From Streptomyces sp. NBC_00448 (GTDB taxonomy: Bacteria > Actinomycetota > Actinomycetes > Streptomycetales > Streptomycetaceae), in contig NZ_CP107913.1 of NCBI RefSeq assembly GCF_036014115.1, positions 496,001 through 560,000 of the forward strand: a DNA stretch of 64,000 nucleotides, written 5' to 3'. Position 1 is the first letter of the stretch. Every line of letters begins with the position of its first letter. Positions 1 through 7,296 of this stretch are shown here, piece after piece. The notes under the pieces are model-generated. The model was not told the origin of the DNA and searched no databases. It saw nothing but the letters and a program-made list of their open reading frames with translations. A program made the position numbers and the translations under genes.

Positions 1-354
1 GCTGAGGGTCACCTCGCCGTCCATGAGCACCCGCGCGCTGCCAGGCTCCGCACCGTCTACCACGCGGAAGGTCGCATCGCCGCGGAAGCGCGTCGCCCCC
101 TGCCCGTCGCCCCCGCGGGCCGACAAACGGCCCTCGAACTCCCCCGGGTCCAGGTCCAGCGTGATCCGGGCCGCGAACTTCACCCGGATCGCCCCGAACT
201 TGATCACCAGGGCCCCGTCGAACGACCCGTCGTCATGAGCCTCGCCGAGTTCGGCCCCGGCGATGCACGACACGACGTCCGAGGGGCTCGACACGACCTC
301 CCAGACCCGGCTGCGCGGGCTCGGGACGTCGATCTCTTCCTTGATCGTTATCAC
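1..354 (-). CDS. CoxG-like SRPBCC protein (partial, runs off left edge)
   Basis: The gene begins at a GTG (354) 9 bp after the stop of the ABC ATPase gene, with AAGGA about 8 bases ahead of the start. The first 118 residues are in the window. The start (V/M-ITIKEEIDVPSPRSRVWEVV), the C-x-GAEL segment and the alternating G-x-F-x-G-x-x-x-I-K-F-G pattern are typical of the CoxG/carbon-monoxide-dehydrogenase-subunit-G family, a START-like helix-grip fold usually about 150-220 aa. In CO dehydrogenase loci CoxG helps recruit the enzyme to the membrane, but many homologues sit beside other molybdenum hydroxylases or catabolic genes. Here it is co-transcribed with a NitT/TauT ABC ATPase, so a role in substrate oxidation or binding is only an inference. 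The C-terminus is outside the window. Confidence 0.85.
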   Translation of the reverse strand, partial: MITIKEEIDVPSPRSRVWEVVSSPSDVVSCIAGAELGEAHDDGSFDGALVIKFGAIRVKFAARITLDLDPGEFEGRLSARGGDGQGATRFRGDATFRVVDGAEPGSARVLMDGEVTLS

Positions 355-363
355 TGCGGTTCC

Positions 364-1167
364 TTACGCGGAGGCGCCGGACAGGTCGATCTCCGACTTG
401 AACAGGCTCCACAGGTCGTTGTAGAGCTCGGAGAACTCACGCGACTCGACCAGGGAGCCGATGTCACGTGGCCGCTCGAAGGGCACGTCCAGGACACGGC
501 GCACCGTCCCGGGCCCCTTGGACATCACGATCACCTGGTCGGCGAGGTAGAGCGCCTCGTTGAGGTCATGGGTGACGAAGACGAGCGTGCCTTCCTGCTC
601 CTCCCACAGGTTGAGCAGATCCTGCTGGAGCTTGAGCCGGGTGATGGCGTCCAGCGGGCCGAACGGCTCGTCCATCAGCACGATGGACGGGTCGTAGATC
701 AGCGCGCGGGCGATGGCGACACGTTTCTGCATGCCGCCGGACAGCTCGCGCGGGTAGTGGTCCTCGAACCCGGTGAGGCCGACCACCTTGATCCAGTGCG
801 CGATCCGCTCATTCCGCTCGTCCTTGGGGACCCTCCGGAACTTCAGCGCCAGGCCGATGTTGGCCTTCACGCTGAGCCAGGGCAGCAAGTTGGCCTTCTG
901 GGTCACGTACGCCGCTTCGGAGTTGACGCCGGTGACGGGTTCGCCGTTGAAGTGGACCTCGCCCCTGGTCGGGCCGAGCAGTCCGGCGGCCAGGTTGAGG
1001 ATCGTGCTCTTGCCGCACCCGCTCGGTCCGATCACCGCAACGAACTTGCGCCGCGCGACCCGGAACGAGACGTCCTCGATGGCCGGTTGGTGACTCCCGG
1101 GGAATTCCAGGGTCACGTCCTCGAAGCGGAGCGCCTCCGCACTGGGGTCTTGCTGGTTGGTCGACAA
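364..1167 (-). CDS. ABC transporter ATP-binding protein, NitT/TauT (SsuB/TauB) type
   Basis: A 267-aa ATPase, normal length for the nitrate/sulfonate/taurine importer class. Walker A is GPSGCGKST (about residues 48-56), the Q-loop follows near YVTQKANLLPW, the signature is LSGGMQKR, Walker B is IVLMDEPFGPLD and the switch histidine is in VFVTHDLNEA. The GMQKR signature and the EPFGPLDA segment are typical of SsuB/TauB/NrtD proteins. It would energise import of a small organic anion or aromatic compound together with a permease (not seen here, possibly beyond the left edge) and the binding protein encoded divergently at 2291. It is followed after 9 bp by the CoxG gene. A promoter with an operator-like palindrome lies about 165-215 bp upstream (1332-1382). 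Confidence 0.93.
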   Translation of the reverse strand: MSTNQQDPSAEALRFEDVTLEFPGSHQPAIEDVSFRVARRKFVAVIGPSGCGKSTILNLAAGLLGPTRGEVHFNGEPVTGVNSEAAYVTQKANLLPWLSVKANIGLALKFRRVPKDERNERIAHWIKVVGLTGFEDHYPRELSGGMQKRVAIARALIYDPSIVLMDEPFGPLDAITRLKLQQDLLNLWEEQEGTLVFVTHDLNEALYLADQVIVMSKGPGTVRRVLDVPFERPRDIGSLVESREFSELYNDLWSLFKSEIDLSGASA

Positions 1168-1331
1168 CTCTGTCTCCTTGACCGGCTACGGGAGAGGCGA
1201 TCCGGCACTCGTGTGTACGGCGTCCGAGCAGCCCCGGCGGTGGATGCCGCTGGCTGCGGCTCGGCTCCCTCACGGCAGTCCGGTGCGCGCGGCACCCACG
1301 CTGAAGTGGGAGCACGCAACCCGACTGACGG

Positions 1332-1344
1332 ATTGTCCAACAAC
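1332..1344. promoter_or_regulatory. GntR/FCD-type operator copy 1 (ATTGTCCAACAAC)
   Basis: Palindrome TTGT-N3-ACAA. The identical 13-mer recurs at 3491-3503 and, inverted, at 3663-3675; variants are at 2033-2045 and 2139-2151. FadR-subfamily GntR regulators such as LldR are known to bind TNGT-N3-ACNA sites, and such a regulator is encoded at 4027. Confidence 0.7.
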
Positions 1345-1353
1345 TTGCGAGCG

Positions 1354-1382
1354 ACCGTAACACCGCCGAATCGTCAGCTCAA
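1354..1382 (-). promoter_or_regulatory. Probable promoter of the ABC ATPase-CoxG operon
   Basis: On the minus strand TTGAGC (1382-1377), 17 bp, TACGGT (1359-1354) resembles a housekeeping sigma promoter. The palindrome at 1332-1344 lies just downstream of the -10, a position where bound repressor would block initiation. The leader to the ATG at 1167 would be about 180 nt. Confidence 0.5.
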
Positions 1383-1905
1383 GAAGGGTGCACGAAAATC
1401 CTTGGTTCGGATCATGCGGCCGCATCGGGGATGTTGCCTTCTGTTGAACAAAACGACGGGCCGTCCCTCCGCCGACTCCTCGCAACCGAATCCGCTCAAG
1501 GCGCCGCCCGCCGCGACGCACCGATCCGAGTCCTTCCGGAGACGAGGCAGCCTGGAAGCACCCCGCCCATCCGCCGGCTTCGACGTGGCGACGTCGGCCC
1601 CCGCACGCGACATCGTCGGGCAACGCCTCGGGCGGCTTCGTACGGAGCCGCCCGACCGCACGTTCACCGGCAGGCCCGAACGCATTCCTTGTACAGGCCA
1701 CTTGTGGCGGCATCGCGGCACCACTACGGTCGCTCACCGACTCGCCGACATCCGGACGCCCTCCGCGCCCACGCATCGCGTCCGTCACTCACGCCACACA
1801 CCTCATGACGCCGAGCCAGTACGGCAGTCCGTCGGCGACCGGAGTGGACGAATTCCTGCGACCGCCGAACATCCGCCGGCATTTCGCCAGCAGGAACCCG
1901 ACCCG

Positions 1906-1946
1906 CCGCCCCTGCTTCCGGGACGAGCTCCCGGAAGCAGGGGCGG
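1906..1946. terminator. Perfect 18-bp inverted repeat, strong hairpin
   Basis: Arms 1906-1923 and 1929-1946 are exact reverse complements around a 5-nt loop (CGAGC); the arm is CCGCCCCTGCTTCCGGGA. No U-tract follows. It lies in the 1.1-kb divergent gap between the ATPase and binding-protein genes, where no convincing coding sequence is present between about 1170 and 2290. It may insulate the two promoters as a bidirectional terminator, or belong to an unannotated transcript. Confidence 0.55.
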
Positions 1947-2032
1947 GAGCTCTGCCACCCGCGGGCAGCAGACGCGGTCCTGGCGGGAGCCGGTCGTCGG
2001 ATCACCACCGGAAGGCAACGACAGCACACGAC

Positions 2033-2045
2033 ATTGTCGAACAAT
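2033..2045. promoter_or_regulatory. GntR/FCD-type operator copy 2 (ATTGTCGAACAAT)
   Basis: Palindromic apart from the central base, matching ATTGT-N3-ACAAT. It sits 55 bp upstream of the -35 of the substrate-binding-protein promoter. Together with copy 3 it brackets that promoter, compatible with cooperative or looping repression. Confidence 0.7.
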
Positions 2046-2100
2046 TCTCTCCACCACTCGAAGGCCAGCCCCTCTTCTGAGTTGCTTTGGAGCGGTGTTG

Positions 2101-2129
2101 TTGCGAGAGAGATTCGCCAGTGTTACGTT
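2101..2129 (+). promoter_or_regulatory. Probable promoter of the substrate-binding-protein gene
   Basis: TTGCGA (2101-2106), 17-bp spacer, TACGTT (2124-2129), followed 9 bp later by operator copy 3. The -10 resembles that of the divergent promoter at 1354-1359 (TACGGT), supporting co-regulation. Confidence 0.5.
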
Positions 2130-2138
2130 CTCCCACAT

Positions 2139-2151
2139 ATTGTACGACAAT
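2139..2151. promoter_or_regulatory. GntR/FCD-type operator copy 3 (ATTGTACGACAAT)
   Basis: Palindrome with five-base arms ATTGT/ACAAT and a 3-bp spacer, placed around the expected transcription start of the promoter at 2101-2129, the classic position for repression. Confidence 0.7.
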
Positions 2152-2290
2152 CAGCGTCTGCGTGAACCGCGACGAGCCGCACGGTCCTGCGCACGATCCG
2201 GGTACTGAACCCGCCTGCTGCGACCCGTACCGGCAACCGCCGAGAGCACTTATGCCACCGCCCCAGTGAGTGTGGCGATTGGGAGAATCC

Positions 2291-3418
2291 ATGAGACGTC
2301 CTACCTCGGACGCCGATGACGTCGAGTCCGGCAGACAGGCCCCACGGACAGGCGAACTCACCCCGCGCACCGGCACGCCCCATGCCCACACCGACGTGAT
2401 GCCCGCTCGGGCCGTCGCGATGGGAAGCGCCATGGCACTCGGCGCAGTGGCGCTGACCGCGTGCGGCGGTGCGAGTGCCGCTGATGCGTCTGGTACGACC
2501 ACGGTCAGCGTCGGGGTCGCGGGCAACATCTTCGACATGCCGATCCGACTGGCGGACGCCAACGGCTATTTCGGCAAGCAGAAGTTGAAGGTCAAGTACG
2601 TGACGACGACCGCCGCCACCGGCACCGCCGCCCTCCAGTCCGGCTCGATCCAGTTCCTCAACGACAGCCCCACCGACTTCCTGTCCGCCGTCGACCGGCG
2701 CGTCCCGGAAACCGCGATCGCCGCGGACGGTGGCGGCAACCCGCTCGGGCTCATCGTCGGCACCAAGTTCGCCAAGGCGCACGGGCTGACCGCCGACACC
2801 CCGGCGGCCCAGGTCGCCAAGGCCCTGGACGGTTCCACCGGAGGCGCCAGTTCCGCCAACACCAAGGGCGAGGCAGGCGTCTTCCTCAAGGCGTACGGCG
2901 TCGACGCCGGCAAGGTCAAGTGGGTCTCCCTGCCCAGCCCGGCCGCCGACAAGGCCGCCCTGAAGACCCACCGGATCGACTGGTTCGTCACCTCCCAGCC
3001 GACCCCCCTCCAGGTCCAGGACGCCGGCGACGGCGTCGTGGTGGCCGACTCCACCAAGGTCCCGGCCTGGTCCGAGGAGCAGGCCGGGTACGGGCAGATC
3101 GTGGTCAGCCGCAACAGCTACCTCAGCCGGCACGCCGACATCGCCAAGAAGTTCGCCACCGCGGTGCAGGAAGCGACGGCGTACATGAACGCCAACCTCG
3201 ACTCGGCGACCGTGCAGAACGTCGCGCACCAGGCTCTGCCCGGAGTGTCGGCCTCGGTCGTCAAGGCCAGCCTCCCGCAGGTCGAATGGCCCAAGAGCGA
3301 CGCGATGAAACTGTCGGTCTGGATCACGACCCTGACGTTCATCAACTCACTGGACGCGCTCGACTCCGGAGCGGCGATCGTCTCCTCCGACAACTTCACC
3401 AACAAGTACCTGCCGTAG
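2291..3418 (+). CDS. ABC transporter substrate-binding lipoprotein (NMT1/THI5-like)
   Basis: I chose the ATG at 2291 because GGGAG lies 5 bases ahead of it; an in-frame GTG at 2270 lacks a comparable site. The 375-aa product has an unusually long hydrophilic leader of about 40 residues before the hydrophobic stretch AMALGAVALTA and the lipobox LTAC, so it should be a lipid-anchored extracellular binding protein. The mature part carries the periplasmic-binding-protein-2 pattern of NitT/TauT/ThiY proteins: an early V-x-V-G-V-A-G-N-I-F-D-M-P segment, ADANGYFGKQKLKVKYV, and AALQSGSIQFLNDSP. The family binds nitrate, sulfonates, phthalates or pyrimidine precursors; the ligand cannot be read from the sequence. 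It probably works with the divergent ATPase at 364-1167. Confidence 0.88.
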   Translation: MRRPTSDADDVESGRQAPRTGELTPRTGTPHAHTDVMPARAVAMGSAMALGAVALTACGGASAADASGTTTVSVGVAGNIFDMPIRLADANGYFGKQKLKVKYVTTTAATGTAALQSGSIQFLNDSPTDFLSAVDRRVPETAIAADGGGNPLGLIVGTKFAKAHGLTADTPAAQVAKALDGSTGGASSANTKGEAGVFLKAYGVDAGKVKWVSLPSPAADKAALKTHRIDWFVTSQPTPLQVQDAGDGVVVADSTKVPAWSEEQAGYGQIVVSRNSYLSRHADIAKKFATAVQEATAYMNANLDSATVQNVAHQALPGVSASVVKASLPQVEWPKSDAMKLSVWITTLTFINSLDALDSGAAIVSSDNFTNKYLP

Positions 3419-3490
3419 GGCCGTTCGCGCGTCGTCGATGGAAGAGGCCGGACCCGAAGAGGCCGGATCTCCACGCCTGAGGTTTCCAAC

Positions 3491-3503
3491 ATTGTCCAAC
3501 AAC
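3491..3503. promoter_or_regulatory. GntR/FCD-type operator copy 4 (ATTGTCCAACAAC)
   Basis: Exact copy of the 13-mer at 1332-1344. The flank also matches: both copies are followed 14-16 bases later by CCGTAAC, which on the minus strand reads GTTACGG and resembles the -10 region used at 1354-1359. A clear -35 is not visible here, so whether this drives an antisense transcript or is only a regulator-binding site is unknown. Confidence 0.6.
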
Positions 3504-3646
3504 TCGCAGCAGTCCGTAACGGCGTCATCACACGTCCAACGAACTGGCGAGTGTGGCCATCGTGCGCCTGCCGACACGGGCGTCAGGCGCGCTCCCGCAT
3601 GAACGTCGCGAGCTACCGGGAGATACCTCGCGGTGCATCGTTGGTA

Positions 3647-3675
3647 TTGCGCTTGGCGATGAGTTGTTGGACAAT
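3647..3675 (+). promoter_or_regulatory. Promoter candidate overlapped by operator copy 5
   Basis: TTGCGC (3647-3652), 17 bp, GACAAT (3670-3675). The -10 is embedded in GTTGTTGGACAAT (3663-3675), the reverse complement of operator copies 1 and 4. It points toward the GntR gene about 350 bp downstream and would give autorepression. The rest of 3419-4026 shows no credible gene. Confidence 0.5.
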
Positions 3676-4026
3676 CCAAGGGGTCCCGTGGGTGAAGTGC
3701 GGAGTTGTGGGTCGATCCTTGTGTGTGTTCGGCGGACGGAGCCGAACCGCGACCGACAAGGTGGACGCCGCGACCACCGCGCACATGGTGCGGTGTCGCG
3801 TTCCCGCGGCAGGTCAAGGAGGACATGTGACGCAGAAGGAAGTCTCGCCGGCGCGGACGAACGATCGAGCGGGCACGGCCGGACCGTCTCGTCGACACCG
3901 TGCTTCGCCCCTACGCTGACCTCGGTGCCGCTCGCGAGCGGTCGCGATCAGCGCGGCCCGGGAACCTGCACGGTTTCACCGAGCATCTCCCGGCAATGTC
4001 CTCCCCTCTCACATCCATAGGCGATC

Positions 4027-4701
4027 ATGGTGGAACAAAGCAGCAACGACGACGTCGCGGACGAGAACAAGTCGTCCGCCACCCGGTCCAGCCAGGCGTA
4101 CGAGGAACTGCGCTTGCTGCTGCTGTCGGGCAGTATCGAACCGAACACCCGGCTCACCGAAGCTGACCTGACCAGGATGTTCAGCGTCTCGCGCAGCACC
4201 ATGCGGGCCATCCTCGCGCGCTTGGCGCAGGAGGGATACGTCACCAGCGAGGTCAACCGTGGTGTACGTACACGGAGTTTCTCGCCCGACGAGGCCCGGG
4301 ACATCCTGGAGGCGCGGGAGACCCTGGAGTCCGCGCTGGCGGGATGGGCCGCCGAGCGGGCCACCGAGGAGGAGATCGCGCAGTTGCGCGCCATCCTGGA
4401 AGAGATGGCCGACGCCCACTCCCGCGACGACCAGGTGGCGTACTCGCAGGGCAACCGCCGCTTCCACCAGCTGGTGAAGAACGCCGCTCACCAGTACACA
4501 TTGGCGCGCGCCTACGACACCCTGCTGTACCCGCTGGTGATGCGCCAGTACCGCAACCTCTCCGCTCACCACCCGCGGGCCGGCTCCTACGAGGAGCACC
4601 AGGCCATCCTGCTGGCCATCGTCACCCGCAACACGGCAGCGGCCACCGCCGCCATGCGCCACCACGTGGCCACAGCCCGGCACGCGCTCGTCCTCAAGTG
4701 A
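4027..4701 (+). CDS. GntR-family transcriptional regulator, FCD (FadR) subfamily
   Basis: A 224-aa repressor-type protein. Residues about 20-85 form the winged helix-turn-helix (AYEELRLLLLSGSIEPNTRL, then LTRMFSVSRSTMRAILARLAQEGYV). Residues about 95-215 form the all-helical FCD ligand domain, with the expected metal or ligand histidines in RRFHQLV, EEHQAIL and AAMRHHV. FCD regulators usually sense small carboxylates or aromatic acids and bind TNGT-N3-ACNA palindromes. Five such palindromes occur upstream (1332, 2033, 2139, 3491, 3663), one overlapping its own likely promoter, so I infer it controls the ABC/CoxG operon, the binding protein and itself. The carboxylesterase follows 85 bp downstream and may be co-transcribed. 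Confidence 0.92.
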   Translation: MVEQSSNDDVADENKSSATRSSQAYEELRLLLLSGSIEPNTRLTEADLTRMFSVSRSTMRAILARLAQEGYVTSEVNRGVRTRSFSPDEARDILEARETLESALAGWAAERATEEEIAQLRAILEEMADAHSRDDQVAYSQGNRRFHQLVKNAAHQYTLARAYDTLLYPLVMRQYRNLSAHHPRAGSYEEHQAILLAIVTRNTAAATAAMRHHVATARHALVLK

Positions 4702-4786
4702 GTCCCGGGCCGGTCCGCTGCGAACGCCCCCTGGGGGTCTCCGCAGTGGGACGCCCACCTCGTCTTCGTCCAGCAGAGAGCGATAC

Positions 4787-6382
4787 ATGACCGCACCAGT
4801 GGAGACCGAGTCCGGCCAGGTCGAAGGCATATACGGCCGGGACCGCTCGATCACGGTCTACCGAGGCATCCCTTACGCCGCGCCTCCGGTCGGTCCACTG
4901 CGGTGGCGGCCTCCCGAGCCGCCGGCTCATGGGCAGGAACTGCTCAGGGCAGGTGCCTTCGCACCGATGTGCCCACAGTCGCCACGCGACGCGTCCAGGG
5001 CCGGCATCGACCTGCCCATGAGCGAGGACTGCCTGTACCTCAACGTGTGGACGCCGACGAACGCGTCATGCAGCGGACCACTGCCCGTGCTGGTCTGGAT
5101 CTACGGCGGGGGGTTCCGGGCCGGCACCGGCGCGCACCCACGGTACGACGGGGAGGGCCTGGCCCGCCGGGGACTGGTCGTGGTGACCTTCAACTACCGC
5201 TTGGGTGCTTTCGGTTTTCTGGCCACGCCGGAGCTGAGCGAGGAATCCGCACACGAGGTGTCCGGCAACTACGGCCTCCTCGACAGCATCGCGCTCCTGC
5301 GCTGGGTGCGCGACAACATCGCGGCTTTCGGCGGTGATCCGGGCCGGGTCACCATCGCCGGGCAGTCGGCGGGCGCCGGGACGGTCAACTTCCTCGCGAT
5401 GTCGCCCTTGGCCAAGGGGCTGTTCCACCGGGCCATCGCGCAGAGCCACGTCCGCCACTCGCGCGATCCCGAGCTGCGCTACCTGGCAACCTCCTATCGG
5501 ACCCTGTCCGACGCCGAGCAGGCCGGGGAGAAGTACGCACGGGAACACGGCGCGAGGTCACTCACCGACCTGCGCGCCCTTCCGTGGCAGAAACTCGTCG
5601 ACGGCAGACCCGCCTTCGACACACAGGTGGACAGCGGCAGCACGGGCAAGCCGCCGCTGTTCCGCCCGGTCATCGACGGCTGGGTCCTCCCCCACGGCTA
5701 CGACGGGACCTACGCCGCCGGACAGCAGAACGACGTCCCCTACCTCGCCGGCAACAACCTCCACGAAAGCGGCGCCGTCCCGGAGTCCACCTTCGCCGGC
5801 CACCGGGCGCGCAGAACAGCCGCGCCGAACCCGGGTGCCCCGCCGGTGCACGTGACGCTGGACGCCTTCGTCGCCGCGGCTCGGCACAAGTTCGGACCGA
5901 TGGCCGACGAGTTCCTGCGGCTGTATCCCGCCGGCTCGGACGACGAAGCGGCACGGGCCAGCAACACGGCGGTGGGCGACAACTCCCGGATATCCACGTA
6001 TCTGTGGGGCACCCAGTGGACCGAACGGGCGACCCAGCCCGTCTACACCTACTTCTGGACCCACCCGTCACCCGCCCAGGGGCAGGAGCCACGCCGCGCC
6101 TCACACAGCTCGGAGATCGAATTCGTCTTCGACAACCTCGACTCGATCAGCGCCCCCTGGACGGAGGAGGACCGCGAGGTCGCGGCGGTCGTCTCCGCGT
6201 ACTGGGCCAACTTCGCCGCCAACGGAGACCCCAACGGCCCCGGGCTGCCCCACTGGCCTGCATACTCGGTCAACGCCCCGACGGTGATGGAGTTGGGAGC
6301 CCAGTTCGCGCCCATCCCGATCGCCGACCCGGCACGGCTCGACTTCTGGAAGCGCTTCTTCCGGACCCAGAAACCCTGGTGA
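4787..6382 (+). CDS. Type B carboxylesterase
   Basis: A 531-aa alpha/beta-hydrolase, standard length for the family, without a signal peptide, so probably cytoplasmic. The family landmarks are in order: FRG/YRGIPYAAPPVG near residue 25, SEDCLYLNVWTP near 80, the oxyanion motif YGGGF near 105, the nucleophile elbow GQSAGAG near 190 (serine), the acid in NNLHESGA near 325 and the histidine in ASHSSEIEF near 445. It would hydrolyse carboxylic esters. Next to an FCD-GntR gene and a NitT/TauT-like importer, it plausibly cleaves an imported or alcohol-blocked aromatic ester whose acid is the inducer; that link is inference. The ATG at 4787 is preceded by GAGAG. Confidence 0.93.
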   Translation: MTAPVETESGQVEGIYGRDRSITVYRGIPYAAPPVGPLRWRPPEPPAHGQELLRAGAFAPMCPQSPRDASRAGIDLPMSEDCLYLNVWTPTNASCSGPLPVLVWIYGGGFRAGTGAHPRYDGEGLARRGLVVVTFNYRLGAFGFLATPELSEESAHEVSGNYGLLDSIALLRWVRDNIAAFGGDPGRVTIAGQSAGAGTVNFLAMSPLAKGLFHRAIAQSHVRHSRDPELRYLATSYRTLSDAEQAGEKYAREHGARSLTDLRALPWQKLVDGRPAFDTQVDSGSTGKPPLFRPVIDGWVLPHGYDGTYAAGQQNDVPYLAGNNLHESGAVPESTFAGHRARRTAAPNPGAPPVHVTLDAFVAAARHKFGPMADEFLRLYPAGSDDEAARASNTAVGDNSRISTYLWGTQWTERATQPVYTYFWTHPSPAQGQEPRRASHSSEIEFVFDNLDSISAPWTEEDREVAAVVSAYWANFAANGDPNGPGLPHWPAYSVNAPTVMELGAQFAPIPIADPARLDFWKRFFRTQKPW

Positions 6383-6511
6383 CCAGGAATTTTCCGCACC
6401 GCTGGACCACGTAGCGGCCACAGACGGCGAGTCTCAAGGACCATCGGTGAAGACCACACCACGCACGCTCTGGTGAGTTCCAAGGCGCGCGATCGGAGTG
6501 CCCCCGAGAGG

Positions 6512-6720
6512 TCAGGCTGCGAGTGCGGTCTCGTAGTCGGCGGGACTGAGGTAGCCGAGGCTGCTGTGCAGTCGGTGCAAGTTGTACCAGTCTTCGATGA
6601 AGTCAAAGATCGCGGTTCGTGCGTTGGCCCGGCTGGGCCAGGCGGTCGTGTCGGGCAGTTCGCGTTCGATGGTGGCGAAGAACGACTCAGCGAGTGCGTT
6701 GTCCCAGCACTGCCCGGTGC
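6512..6720 (-). mobile_element. IS3-family transposase (OrfB) C-terminal remnant
   Basis: About 68 codons of the DDE transposase C-terminus: CWDNALAESFF, a catalytic-E context near ATIERELP, then DWYNLHRLHSSLGYLSPADYE, ending at TGA 6512. The reading frame loses similarity abruptly at about 6720, where a different plus-strand coding fragment begins. No full element or second terminal repeat is visible, so this is a deletion scar and cannot move by itself. Confidence 0.85.
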
Positions 6721-6817
6721 GGTCGCCCGCCTCGACCACGACACCATCCCCACCCTGGTCAACGCCCGCACCGACTGGACCACCCACCACCCCCACACCC
6801 CAGGCACCCGCCCGTGA
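6717..6817 (+). pseudogene. 3' end of an unidentified gene truncated by the IS3 remnant
   Basis: A plus-strand frame (VARLDHDTIPTLVNARTDWT and onward) ends at TGA 6815-6817 and begins exactly where the transposase similarity ends. The low-complexity tail (THHPHTPGTRP) is typical of a protein C-terminus. I do not recognise the parent family; about 33 codons survive. Confidence 0.35.
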
Positions 6818-6907
6818 CACCGCACACGACCAAACCGACCACTCCACCCCTCCCCGAACCACACACCGGCGAAGGCCGGTTGGCCCCCGCCGCCCAGTGC
6901 CGGCACC

Positions 6908-7287
6908 TTGCTGCCCGTGAGTGCGCCGGTCCCCTACACCAAGCCCGACGGCACGACCGGAAACGACCCGTACCTGAGCAAGGACTGCCAGGCGGCCTTC
7001 GCCGCGGATATCTCCACCGCCGAGTCCAAGGTCCTCCAGGCCACGCAACGGCCCTTCGACGCCGATTCCTTCACCTACCCGACGGCCGCCGCCTGGCGGA
7101 CGATCCGGTGTGGGGACCGGTCGCCGGCCAGGACAAGGCGATCCCGCCGGCCTGCGAACGCTGGATGTACCGCCGCGCCAACCCACGCGGGGTCGTCGAA
7201 GTGCCCACCTCGTCCCCCGTCGCGGTGCTCGGCCACCCGAAGATCGTCGCCGACCTCGTCATGGACGCCGCCGAAGCGGTCAGCTGA
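6908..7287 (+). pseudogene. Alpha/beta-hydrolase C-terminal half, truncated and frameshifted
   Basis: The frame from 6908 reads PVSAPVPYTKPDGTTGNDPY and continues through FAADIS, TQRPFDADSFTYP and AAAWRTI. It then shifts, at about 7105-7110, to a second frame reading VAGQDKAIPPACERWMYRRA and VEVPTSSPVAVLGHPKIV, ending with TGA at 7287. Joined, these match the C-terminal half of an alpha/beta-hydrolase family common in actinomycetes. The second part would hold the acid (GQDKAIPP), but the histidine expected in the S-H-x-V stretch is replaced (SSPVAV). The 5' half is missing. A dead gene. Confidence 0.7.
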
Positions 7288-7296
7288 CGTACGTGC

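Noticed and set aside
235..2208. A 657-codon plus-strand frame
   Set aside because: Antisense to the CoxG and ATPase genes and then running through non-coding DNA; no domain is recognisable.
3513..3535. Minus-strand -35 for operator copy 4
   Set aside because: TTGGAC is only 15 bp from TACGGA and the 17-bp position gives CGTTGG; too weak to list as a promoter.
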